NCBI GenBank assembly: GCA_963681505.1
Contig: OY811980.1
Coordinates: 5,707,004-5,771,003 of the forward strand
Length of the DNA: 64,000 nucleotides
Reading direction: 5' to 3'
Source: Eunapius fragilis
Lineage: Eukaryota; Porifera; Demospongiae; Spongillida; Spongillidae
The stretch's first letter is position 1, and each line of letters starts with the position of its first letter. This document shows, piece after piece, positions 22,234 to 31,500 of the stretch. A program made the translations under genes and the position numbers. The notes under the pieces are model-generated. The model was not told the origin of the DNA and ran no database searches. It saw only the letters and a program-made list of their open reading frames with translations.

Positions 22234-24688
22234 TAAAACATGTACCTGGTGGCCTCCATTGATTGGTGCTGACAGGTGGTCGATATGAACCACGTTGGAG
22301 TTGGAAGGGTGGAGGCGGATTACTGCTTCTGTTGAAATTACTCTGATGTATGGCAGGAACTACTGACGGAAATACTGAGATAACACGTGGCTCCACAAAA
22401 TCATGTGATAGGATGTCACAAATTAATTTTCTGGTAATACCCGAGGGAGGGGCAAAGAAATCTGTATGGACCCCATCGTCCAAACTGTAGAACTTGAAGA
22501 TTACAAATCTCCTTTTAAAATAAAAATCTGACTTCAGAGAAAAAAGATACGACTACGCCTCTTCCATTTTATCGCATTTTCGTATCTTTTTTGTTTCACT
22601 GCAGATTCACGTGGGAGTCACACTAATCGATTCCTTGCAGTGAAAGTAACTCATTAGCACCAAGTACAATCTGTAGACCCTCGCTAAAACCTAGAGCGCG
22701 GTAGTTAACATTTTAACCCGGCCATTCCAGAGATACATGTGGTAGGTTTAATTACCAGGTTAAAACATGCTAAAGGTTTTAGTAAGGGTTTACAAGTTGT
22801 ACTTGGGTCCTAACTAGCTACTTTCACTGCGAGGAATCGATCGGTGTGAATCCCATGTGAATCTGATACAAAACAAAAAAGATAATAAAATGTAAGGGGC
22901 GTAGGGTGGTACCCGCTACCCCCTCTTTTTAAAATCTCCCGTATCTCTTTTCTCTTAAGTAAGATTTTTATTTTAAAAGCAGATTCGTAATTCTCTCTTC
23001 AAGCTCTACAGTATTGGACGATGGGGTCCATACAGATTTCTCCCCCCCCCCCTTGGTAATACCATATATGGTGTAAATTAATTTGTGTATATAATTTCAG
23101 CCCCTCCCTTACAGTTTTCAAAACTTGTATAGCATGTTTTCCTCCATTTGGAATCACCTGTATATTGTCCTTAGGAACAGTAAATCTGAGTGGTAGCGGT
23201 GTTCCAGAATTAATTTCTACCCTTCAAAAATAGATGACCCTACAGTACAACTGTAATCACTGAGAAAGTAGTGCGTCGAATGGCAGAAAGCAGTTGTACC
23301 CACGTGCTCAACCCCCCTTGGAGTGGCCCTTGTACCCACGTGCTCAACCCCCTTGGAGTGGCCCTTGTACCCACGTGCTCCCCTTGGAGTGGCCCTTGTA
23401 CCCACGTGTTCAACCCCCCTTGGAGTGGCCCTTGTACCCACGTGCTCAACCCCCCTTGGAGTGGCCCTTGTACCCACGTGGTCAACCCCCTTGGAGTGGC
23501 CCTTGTACCCACGTGCTCAACCCCCTTGGAGTGGCCCTTGTACCCACGTGCTCAACCCCCTTGGAGTGGCCCTTGTACCCACGTGCTCAACCCCCCCTTG
23601 GAGTGGCCCTTGTACCCACGTGCTCAACCCCCCTTGGGGTGGCCCTTGTACCCACGTGCTCCCCTTGGAGTGGCCCTTGTACCCACGTGCTCAACTCCCT
23701 TTGGGGTGGCCCTTGTACCCACGTGCTCAACCCCCCTTGGGGTGGCAATATGACAATGTTGTGTATAAAAATACATGGTTGGCAGCCTTTCCAAGTCAAG
23801 ACATACACGCTGCAATGATAGAAATGGTACTTATGTGAGTGTGCATAGTGATTTGAGTGAACGTAAACTATAGCTACAAAACTGGCAAGTCAGACCTCTG
23901 ATAATATCGATAATATCAAGGGTCTCAGTTGAAGTCTTAATCAGCCATGGAAGTTAGAAGAAAAAAAAACCTTTTCAAATAAAACAGTAACAGTTCAGTG
24001 AAACAGATAAGCGTTTACGCCAAGCTTTAAGTCAATAGATCACGTGACGAATTTCATACCCATCTATGTTTAATAACCACATGCCCAAGTGAGGTTATGG
24101 GTGTGTTGGGGGGGTGTCAGCAAACCAAGATCAACTAATCAACCCAACAATCTTACATGCAACTATTAGTTCAGCATTTTGTTCCAAATAAAGCACACGG
24201 TGCATAACCGTTTTACTATCGCACTGCCCTACCCCTTCCATAACACACGACGCTATAGTACTATTACCGTTCAGTTCTTCTTTCATAGGCTTACCCCGTT
24301 TTCCTGGTCCAGCGGAATAGCGCCCCCTTGGGCCTGCCAGACCTTTCTTCGTAAAGCCAGTAGGACGGACGCAGGCCGAAGGCTTTGCACACCTATGGGC
24401 GGGCGGCTTTTTTTGCGTGGCTACCAGTCTGGCCACGTGCTGAGTTTCAGCCGTCGCCACACCGTAGTAGAATTTTTCCCCATTCGGCCCAGGCGACACT
24501 CTTACAACGTCTGGAATTGTCCTGATGAACTCATCTAAAGACCTGTATCCGAAGTTCTGAAATGGTAGGGGCCTCCCCATCGTGTTCCTGAAATCAGCAG
24601 CGAGGTCTCTGGCCGGCATGCCTCGCGGGCACGATATTAGAAGAGACCGTATAAGCTTCTTTAGCTTTGGTAAGTCAATTGCATCCAT
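8443..24688 (-). CDS. TDRD7: TDRD7-like protein: LOTUS and triple-Tudor germ-granule factor
   Basis: Exons on the minus strand that I can place: 24688-24157, 23216-23113 (junction uncertain), 22484-22246, 21854-21103, 20898-20794, 20693-~20618, ~20490-20447, 19577-19480, 19424-19400, 19085-18973, 16681-16586, 16437-16330, 15886-15763, 15565-15428, 15163-15044, 14948-14841, 14730-14692, 14627-14559, 12492-~12435, ~12047-11339, 10987-10814, 8875-8755 and 8633-8443. A 22-nt micro-exon near 20274-20253 would keep phase. Exon 1 is a LOTUS domain (KLKKLIRSLLISCPRGMPAR ... FYYGVATAET). A second LOTUS spans 20898-20447 (NGVWVKRLKKELESKF). Three Tudor domains follow: VDVMFPDYGDTK, VLVEYVDFGNEEEVDL and TVRVVFVDYGDEAVL hold their aromatic cages. 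Two proline/serine-rich linkers are disordered. The family binds DDX4/Vasa and methylated PIWI proteins in germ granules. Exons 2 and 19-20 have unresolved junctions, so exact length is unknown. Confidence 0.9.
9494..10075. mobile_element. Possible DNA element with palindromic ends
   Basis: ATAATTGCC plus the 16-nt palindrome GTAAGGTATACCTTAC occurs at 9496-9529. The reverse-complement arrangement recurs at 10043-10072, so both ends face inward. The interior (about 580 bp) has short unrecognised frames in both directions. It sits in a TDRD7-like intron. The target duplication is not clear. Confidence 0.5.
10198..10720. mobile_element. Foldback MITE with TA duplication and an asymmetric insert
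   Basis: CAGTAGCGGTTTGCTCCAG at 10198 is mirrored by the segment ending CCGCTACTG at 10720, flanked by TA (10196-10197 and 10721-10722). The inner arms match closely (GTGAATTCCATTTA, AAGCGCTAT, GGGGCGGATTACGAAG). The right arm carries about 160 bp (roughly 10514-10676) that is absent from the left arm. It lies in the TDRD7-like intron between 10814 and 8875. Confidence 0.75.
12083..12106. repeat. Poly-C tract
   Basis: A run of 24 C on the plus strand lies in the intron just upstream of the large linker exon of the TDRD7-like gene. On the transcript it is a poly-G run. Confidence 0.95.
13103..13728. repeat. 28-bp minisatellite, about 22 copies
   Basis: The unit is AACTGGTCCCTCTCTTCCCC followed by TAGTGCCA. 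Some units carry the variant GAGAAACTTGTCC. The 3' half of the array is nearly homogeneous, indicating recent expansion. It is in a TDRD7-like intron. Confidence 0.95.
13815..14032. repeat. 17-18-bp minisatellite, about 12 copies
   Basis: The unit is ATGGTGGACATGAGGGGG with small length variants. The short frames reading through it on the minus strand are repeat artefacts. Confidence 0.9.
14515..14558. repeat. CA microsatellite forming a splice donor
   Basis: The plus-strand CA run begins directly at the 3' border of the TDRD7-like exon 14627-14559. On the transcript the donor reads CAG|GTGTGTGT, so the repeat itself supplies the intron's GT. Confidence 0.85.
14768..14840. repeat. CA microsatellite forming a splice donor
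   Basis: This CA run of about 73 bp begins at the 3' border of the TDRD7-like exon 14948-14841. The donor reads CAG|GTGTGTGT. It is the second exon of this gene with a microsatellite donor. Confidence 0.85.
15622..15692. repeat. GA microsatellite
   Basis: A GA-rich run with a few interruptions in a TDRD7-like intron. A short GT run also occurs at 15369-15394. Confidence 0.9.
15900..15974. repeat. GT microsatellite
   Basis: A GT run of about 75 bp on the plus strand, only about 14 bp from the acceptor of the TDRD7-like exon 15886-15763. On the transcript it is a CA-rich tract next to the acceptor. Confidence 0.9.
16441..16560. repeat. 33-bp tandem repeat, 3-4 copies
   Basis: The unit contains GGGTCACATGACC and GGAGGGGTGGTAGCCA. 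CACATGAC is partly palindromic. It lies in the intron between TDRD7-like exons 16681-16586 and 16437-16330. Confidence 0.85.
16900..18195. mobile_element. Large foldback element, about 1.3 kb
   Basis: The arm from about 16900 to 17300 is mirrored by 17815 to 18195. Shared blocks include TGATGATGATTTTG, GAAAACATATTTCAGGTACC, GGCCGTATCCAAGGTATGG, and CTTAGTGTCAAAGATAATGC with their reverse complements. The loop is about 500 bp. I see no transposase frame. It sits in a TDRD7-like intron, inside the split between the two halves of Tudor domain 1. Confidence 0.8.
18460..18828. repeat. 30-bp minisatellite, about 12 copies
   Basis: The unit is ATGCCTTTATTAATGCACAC followed by CAACGTCCCT, with C/T variants in the last positions. 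Open frames through it on both strands are artefacts of its multiple-of-three length. Confidence 0.95.
19629..19662. repeat. GT microsatellite
   Basis: A GT run in the TDRD7-like intron upstream of exon 19577-19480. Confidence 0.9.
20325..20422. repeat. Poly-C followed by a long TC microsatellite
   Basis: Twenty C are followed by about 39 TC units, in a TDRD7-like intron. On the transcript it is a purine-only tract. Confidence 0.95.
20722..20772. repeat. GT microsatellite
   Basis: A GT run between the two exons that encode the second LOTUS domain of the TDRD7-like gene. Confidence 0.9.
21055..21081. repeat. Poly-C tract
   Basis: A 27-nt C run just 3' of the proline-rich exon of the TDRD7-like gene. 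Confidence 0.95.
22030..22051. repeat. Poly-G tract
   Basis: A 22-nt G run in the TDRD7-like intron between exons 22484-22246 and 21854-21103. Confidence 0.95.
22140..22231. repeat. CA microsatellite
   Basis: A CA/CAGA run ending about 15 bp from the donor of TDRD7-like exon 22484-22246. Confidence 0.9.
22436..23063. repeat. Inverted duplication that includes part of a TDRD7-like exon
   Basis: Arms of about 300 bp (22436-22740 and 22765-23063) are reverse complements. The left arm includes the first ~50 bp of exon 22484-22246 with its acceptor. The right arm carries the same acceptor and exon start in antisense (CTCTACAG then TATTGGACGATGGGGTCC near 22999-23030). Blocks such as GTCCATACAGATTTCT and TTTTAAAATAAAAATCT are shared. 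A poly-C run replaces part of the exon in the antisense copy. Confidence 0.85.
23296..23746. repeat. 35-bp minisatellite with CACGTG in each unit, about 13 copies
   Basis: The unit is GCCCTTGTACCCACGTGCTC followed by AACCCCCTTGGAGTG. A shorter form lacks the CAACCC part. Each copy contains the palindrome CACGTG. It lies in intron 1 of the TDRD7-like gene. Confidence 0.95.
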
Positions 24689-25548
24689 TTCTGCTTTACG
24701 CGAATCAGAGGTAATGGGAGCAAGAACGTGCAACAATTATGGCGGACTCATCGTTGGCGTATTAAGAGATTATTAAACATTATTAACAAGTTAAAGCAAA
24801 TGCCACTGCAATGCTGTCTAGATGCTTTGCCTCGGACATGTGCACTGTTTAGATTAGGTAGTTTCTTATTTTATTATGATATGTCATGTTATAATTTTCA
24901 CTATAATTACAATAACAATACAATTTTAAATTGACCCAATCGCTGGTTGGACCTGATGTCGATTATTGCATTGCTATATTTATTACTCCATTAATCATCA
25001 ATTAAACTTGGAAGTGGGCTGGGGCATGGAGGAGAACATATGATACAACCAGCAGACAGGCTAGTCTCGTGCCCAAACCCAATGCATCGCAGCTGCGGGT
25101 GGATGACAAGAATGACGCATTCATTCATTATTATTTTAGAAATGGCATTTCTAGAAGTAATACAATAAACATTGATAATGGGTCTGATTCACGGGCTGAC
25201 GTCTAGTGCGAAATCTGTGCGCGTACAAAAAAAAAAAAAAAACAGCAGTACATGTGTGACAGCTGCTATAGTGCTCGCGTCACGTCTGGTTACCAAAGTT
25301 ACGGCGAACAGGAGAAAACTTTTATCTCGTGTTCTGATTGATATTCAAGCTATAGGTTTTCATAACAGACGTAAGTCAAATACGCTACATGAATCATCTG
25401 TTTTGTTACGGTAGTATAATTGAAGTGTTCTGTTCTATTTACATCTGTTTCTCCTTTTAAATCAAAATATGCTGAACTCGCCATTGCACTTTAATTCTAT
25501 AAAAGCCACACAAAAATGTATTTGTTCTTGATGCAGGTGACTACCAAA
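24689..25548. promoter_or_regulatory. Divergent intergenic region: TDRD7-like and adhesion GPCR
   Basis: About 0.8 kb separates two divergent genes. ATGGCGG occurs at 24739-24745, about 50 bp upstream of the TDRD7-like start. At about 25060-25115 there is one half of the palindromic TAGTCTCG / GCAGCTGCGG MITE. A likely splice acceptor (GATGCAG|GTGAC) ends at 25536, so the adhesion GPCR probably has an untranslated first exon in this region. A poly-A run lies at 25228-25241. Confidence 0.55.
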
Positions 25549-28500
25549 ATGTATGGAATTGGCAATGCTGCTATTATTGCATCATACATACTCCTGATTG
25601 CATCAAAGGAAATTGGAGGGGAAGGTGACCCAAGTGTACTTGAATGTATAAAAATGTTACAGCAGAGTGCATGTTTCAGTACTGCTCTTAATACAGTACA
25701 GATCAATTCTTATGGAATGTCAATTGCTGGACAAATATTTCAACTTTCATGCACAACAAGTGTGCCTTCTCCTGGCACAGCTCTGGCATGGATGGCTGGA
25801 GAACAGCAATTCATTGGCAACAATGTGATAATAGAGGGTGGAAACATCACATTTATTCCTCTGCTCACCTCTAACGGTGGAACATACAATTGTGTGGAAT
25901 CCTATGTAAACATGCAGCCATTTTACGTAACTGTGCAAAGTAAGGAAACGTGCCATGCACTATGTATTGTATGTGACTTTGTCAAAATCTCTCAACTGCA
26001 GTCCCTTCACCCAACATTTTGGTTTCATCAATGTCAATGCTGGGTGTTCAGAATACACTTCCAACAGACACGTACTATGTTGGAACAGATGTCCTTGTAA
26101 CCTGTAACATACGGATTGATGGAGCTGTGGACATTCCAACAGTGGTTGAAACAAAGTGGGTTGGACCACAGGGATCAGTTCTGAACAACAGCAGGGCAAT
26201 AATCAATGTGTACCAATACATGACAGGCTACAACGTACATCTTTGGGTGGCAACCACTGATACAAATGCTAGTGGCTTTTACCAGTGCCAATGTAATATA
26301 ACTGCAGATAGACCGTACGTGCAGCCAGGCTCAGCCCATTCATCACTTCAGTTACATATTCAAGGTATTGTTATGTCAGTGAGAACCACGATATCATGCT
26401 GTTTCTATTGTGTACAGCTAAGAACCCACCAAATGTCACTATCACTTCCAACATGGCAACAAACACTTACTCGCTCGTGTGCAACGTGAAAGTGGTAGAT
26501 GAACTGTTAGTTGTCCCTGATGTGGTGTGGATGAAGGATGGAAGAGTACTTGTTAATGGGACTAATACCACACTGACTAGGACTGTATCAGGAGCCAACA
26601 GCACATTAAACCTTACCTTTAACCCTCTCCTCACATCACATGGAGGACAGTACATCTGTATAGCCACAATCTACTTGCTTCAATTACAAGCTAATGCTTC
26701 CGCCAATGTTAAAGTACAAAGTAAGTGTGTGGATACATACCAGTGATATAGCAATGAAATGTTCCCCTCAACAGTTCCACCACCCCGTGTCATGATACTC
26801 ACTGATCCACCTGGACAGGTGGTCCCTGTTGGTGGAAATATGAGTATTAATTGTACTGCTACATTAAGCCCATCAGTGGACACGTCCATGGTAGTGAATA
26901 CACAATGGAACACACCATCAAGAGGGAATATCTCTTCTAGCTCTATGGTAGTACCTGGAATGGTGTACTGGAGCATACAGACATGGAACTCACTGGACAC
27001 CACTGATGCTGGAAACTATACCTGTTCAGTGACCATCTCCTCCAATGGCTCCCAGTTCACCACACAAGCCACACCAACAGCCACCACTTTAGGTATGCTT
27101 CTAAGTGATACATTGTGAGTGCCATTTCCACATCACCTGCTCTCAGTTTCAGTGTATTCAATCAGCATCACAATGCAGCAGGGCAGCCCAATAGCTGGCT
27201 ACACATACTCACTCCTATGCATGGGAAGAGTATGGGGAAACACACTCACCTCCCCTTTGGTGGTGTGGAAGAACTCAAGTGGTGCTGTTCCTAATGGAAC
27301 CACCATCATCACATCAAATGGCACTCTCACCTTCAACCCTCTCCACACCTCACATGGAGGGTTGTACACATGTCACTCCTTACAAAACACTAACATCTCA
27401 GCAACATACTCAGTTTATGTTCAAAGTTAGTGAAAGATGGATGATGTAATTATTGGTTGTGAACTGTACATTGTTCTACATCAGTCCCTTCACCCATCAT
27501 ATCTATTGCTCTGCAACCTTCAATGGGACCGTTCTACATTGGAACAACACTCCTCCTTACCTGCAGTGTACAAATAGACACAGCAGTGGACACTCCTGTG
27601 ATGATGGATGCTGTGTGTGTTGGACCACTGGGGCCTGTTCACAATGACAGCTGGAACTCTATCATAACCTCACGAACAAAATCTGGTTTCAATACATCCG
27701 TTTACATGGTCCTTCTAAACATACCTACCAGCAGTTCATATCATTGTATTTGGAAAATCTCATCATCAAATCCTAGTGTATTATCTGTTGCCAATACCTT
27801 TCAGTTTCAATTGCTAACTACAGGTAATAATTTCAGGTCTATATGTGCATATAGTAATCAAACTTCTTACATGTCAGCTACCCCACAACCCTCCATAACT
27901 ATTTTTAGCACTGGAATGAATATAGCTGGATCTGCGTACTCACTGGTGTGTACAGTGAAGGTGGTAGACGGACTGGTAGTTGTCCCTGATGTGGTGTGGA
28001 TGAAGGATGGAAGAGTACTTGTTAATGGGACTAATACCACACTGACTAGGACTGTATCAGGAGCCAACAGCACATTAAACCTTACCTTTAACCCTCTCCT
28101 CACATCACATGGAGGACAGTACGTCTGTATATCCACAATCTTCTTGCTCCAATTACAAGCTAATGCTTCCTCCAATGTCACAGTACAAAGTAAGTGTGTG
28201 GATACTTACCAGTGATATAGTGAAATGTTCCCCTCAACAGTTCCACCACCCCGTGTCATGATGCTCACTGATCCACCTGGACAGGTGGTCCCTGTTGGTG
28301 GATATATGAGTATTAGTTGTACTGCTACATTAAGCCCATCAGTGGACACGTCCATGGTAGTGAATACACAATGGAACATACCATCAAGAGGGAATGTCTC
28401 TTTTAGCTCTATGGTAGTACCTGGAATGGTGTACTGGAGCATACAGACATGGAACTCACTGGACACCACTGATGCTGGGAACTATACCTGTTCAGTGACC

Positions 28501-31500
28501 ATCTCCTCCAATGGCTTCCAGTTCACCACACAAGCCGCACAAACAGCCACCACTTTAGGTATGCTTCTAAGTGATATATTGTGCGTGCAAAGATCTTATG
28601 CATCATCCACTTTCAGTTTCAGTGTATTCAATCAGCATCACAATGCAGCAGGGCAGCCCAATAGCTGGCTACACATACTCACTGCTATGCACGGGAAGAG
28701 TATGGGGAAACACACTCACCTACCCTTTGGTGGTGTGGAAGAACTCAAGTGGTGCTGTTCCTAATGGAACCACCATCATCACATCAAATGGCACTCTCAC
28801 CTTCAACCCTCTCCACACCTCACATGGAGGGTTGTACACATGTCACTCCTTACAAAACACAAACATCTCAGCAACATACTTAGTTTATGTTCAAAGTAAG
28901 TGATGTTTAACATTGATGTATACTAATGACGTAGTTTCTAAGAACTGTTTCCAGTTCCTCCTCCAGCTATGGCCATCACTGTTATGCCTAAAGATCAGCA
29001 ACTGTATACCATTGGAACAAGACTCCTCCTTACCTGCAGTGTACAAATAGACACAGCAGTGGACACTCCTGTGATGATGGACGCTGAATGGGTTGGACCA
29101 TTGGGGCCTGTTCACAATGACAGCTGGAACTCTATCATAAGTTCCCAGACGATCTCTGGTTTGAATACATCACTTTCCATGGTCCTTCTAAACATAACTG
29201 CCAGCAGTTTTTATCAGTGTATTTGGTACATCTCATCATCAAATCCTAATGTAGGATCAACTGCCAATATCTCGCGGTTTCAATTAATAACTACAGGTAA
29301 TAATTTCAGGTCTACAAGTGCATGTAGTAAATAACCTTCCTACATGTCAGCTACCCCACAACCCTCCATAACTGTTTCTAGCACTGGAATGAATACAGCT
29401 GGATCTGTTTACTCACTGATGTGTACAGTGAAGGTGGTAGACGGACTGGTAGTTGTCCCTGATGTGGTGTGGATGAAGGATGGAAGAGTACTTGTTAATA
29501 GGACTAATACCACTCTGACTAGGACTGTATCAGGAGCCAACAGCACATTAAACCTTACCTTTAACCCTCTCCTCACATCCCATGGAGGACAGTACGTCTG
29601 TATAGCCACAATCTTCTTGCTCCAATTACAAGCTAATGCTTCCGCCAATGTCACAGTACAAAGTATGTGTGGATACTTACCAGTGATATAGTGAAATGTT
29701 CCCCTCAACAGTTCCACCACCCCGTGTCATGATGCTCACTGATCCACCTGGACAGGTGGTCCCTGTTGGTGGAAATATGAGTATTAATTGTACTGCTACC
29801 ATAGGCCTATCAGTTGACACATCCATGGTAGTGAATACACAATGGAACACACCATCAAGAGGGAATATCTCTTCTAGCTCTTTGGTATTGCCTGGAATGG
29901 GATACTGGAGTATTCAGACATGGAACTCACTGGACACCACTGATGCTGGAAACTATACCTGTTCAGTGACCATCTCCTCCAATGGCTCCCAGTTCACCAC
30001 ACAAGCCACACAAATAACAAAAATTCTTGGTAAATATAACCAAGAAGTGTATTTTCTAATGCAATCATATCTACCCTTTCAGTTCACACAATCAATATAT
30101 CCACTGAGGGAAACCCAGTAAATGGCCAAACATATTCCTTGATTTGTACAGGACGAATATTTGGCAATATGTCTATAATGCCAGCTGTGCTGTGGAGTGG
30201 AGCTGCTCTGAACGGGAGCAATGTTCTTGTAATGGGTGGCAATCTAACCTTCAATGGTCTTCAAGCAAAAAATGTAGGGCAGTACATGTGCCTATCTATC
30301 TTGGAATCGCTTAACTCAACTGTTGTGATGCGGTTTAATGTTTCTGTTCTAAGTGAGTTTTGCTATTATTATGTCTGCATGTAGGGGAGTGCACAATTTT
30401 TTTGTACAGGGGAGACTTTAAATTTATGCATGTAATGTTGATATATAAAGCTTGTGTTTATGATACTATATGTATATTGTGATTACTGAGGGAGGTGACC
30501 ACAGTACTACTTGTCTGCTTTGAATTGGACATGCTGAAAAAATGTCCCCCTTTCATGGTATATCATGCTTTCTGTATCCCCCCTCCTCCCCCTCCTTCCC
30601 ACCCTTACTCATAAGGCACCCGTGTGGCTGCTCCATACATTCCACATGGTGTAACTGTTACAGCATTAAACACAACGTCAGTGTATGTCGTGTGGAACAG
30701 CACTGCAGACAGTGGCATAAATGGTACAGTCGCAGCATATGAAGTGAGCTATGTGGGGCCGCCCAATGCCACCGGATACGTCAACGTCACCGCTAACGGC
30801 ACGTCAGTTCTGCTGACGGGTCTCAGTGTTTGTGTGCAATACAACGTCTTTGTGAGGGCATATGATTCAAAGGGACCTGGACCTTTTAGTGATGCAGCAC
30901 GCGACATTACTTTCAATGGTGAGCAAAAACAACACTTCAAATTGTTTCTTATGTTAAGAAAAACACCATCCACAAACACACACAACTCTGAAAACACTCC
31001 CACTCCACACCCATCCCACCACTCCATCCACTTCTCCAACACCACCTTTGAACTCATCCACTTCCCAAAGCTGGCCAGGTCCCGCAGCCGCCGGAGGTTC
31101 TACCAAGTGCCCTCACTTCCACTTCGGCAAACCTCACGTGGAGCTGCCCTTTGCTGGTCAATAGGACTATCATCTCCTACGCTGTCAGTGTAACCTTAGT
31201 CAACGCAAGCGCCGTCGATTCAGATTGCATCAGGGGAAAAGAGCCAAGCATGCACTTTGATTCCATTCCCAGTGACCAGAGGCACCTGGAGCTAACTGAT
31301 GTGCTAAGTAAGTGCACTCGTGGTCGTTCAAATGCAACACTGTAACCACACCCTTCCCACCCACTATACCATCAGTACCATACGCATGGTACACATTTGC
31401 TGTGGTAGCAAGGTCAAATGCTGCCGGCGGAGGCCTATATTCCTCGCCAAGGCTATTCAGAACTCTGCAGGCCCCGCCATCGCCCGTGCGCGTGAACCTG

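Noticed and set aside
23271..23838. Proline-rich plus-strand frames of 160-174 residues
   Set aside because: They are translations of the CACGTG minisatellite in three frames inside a TDRD7-like intron.
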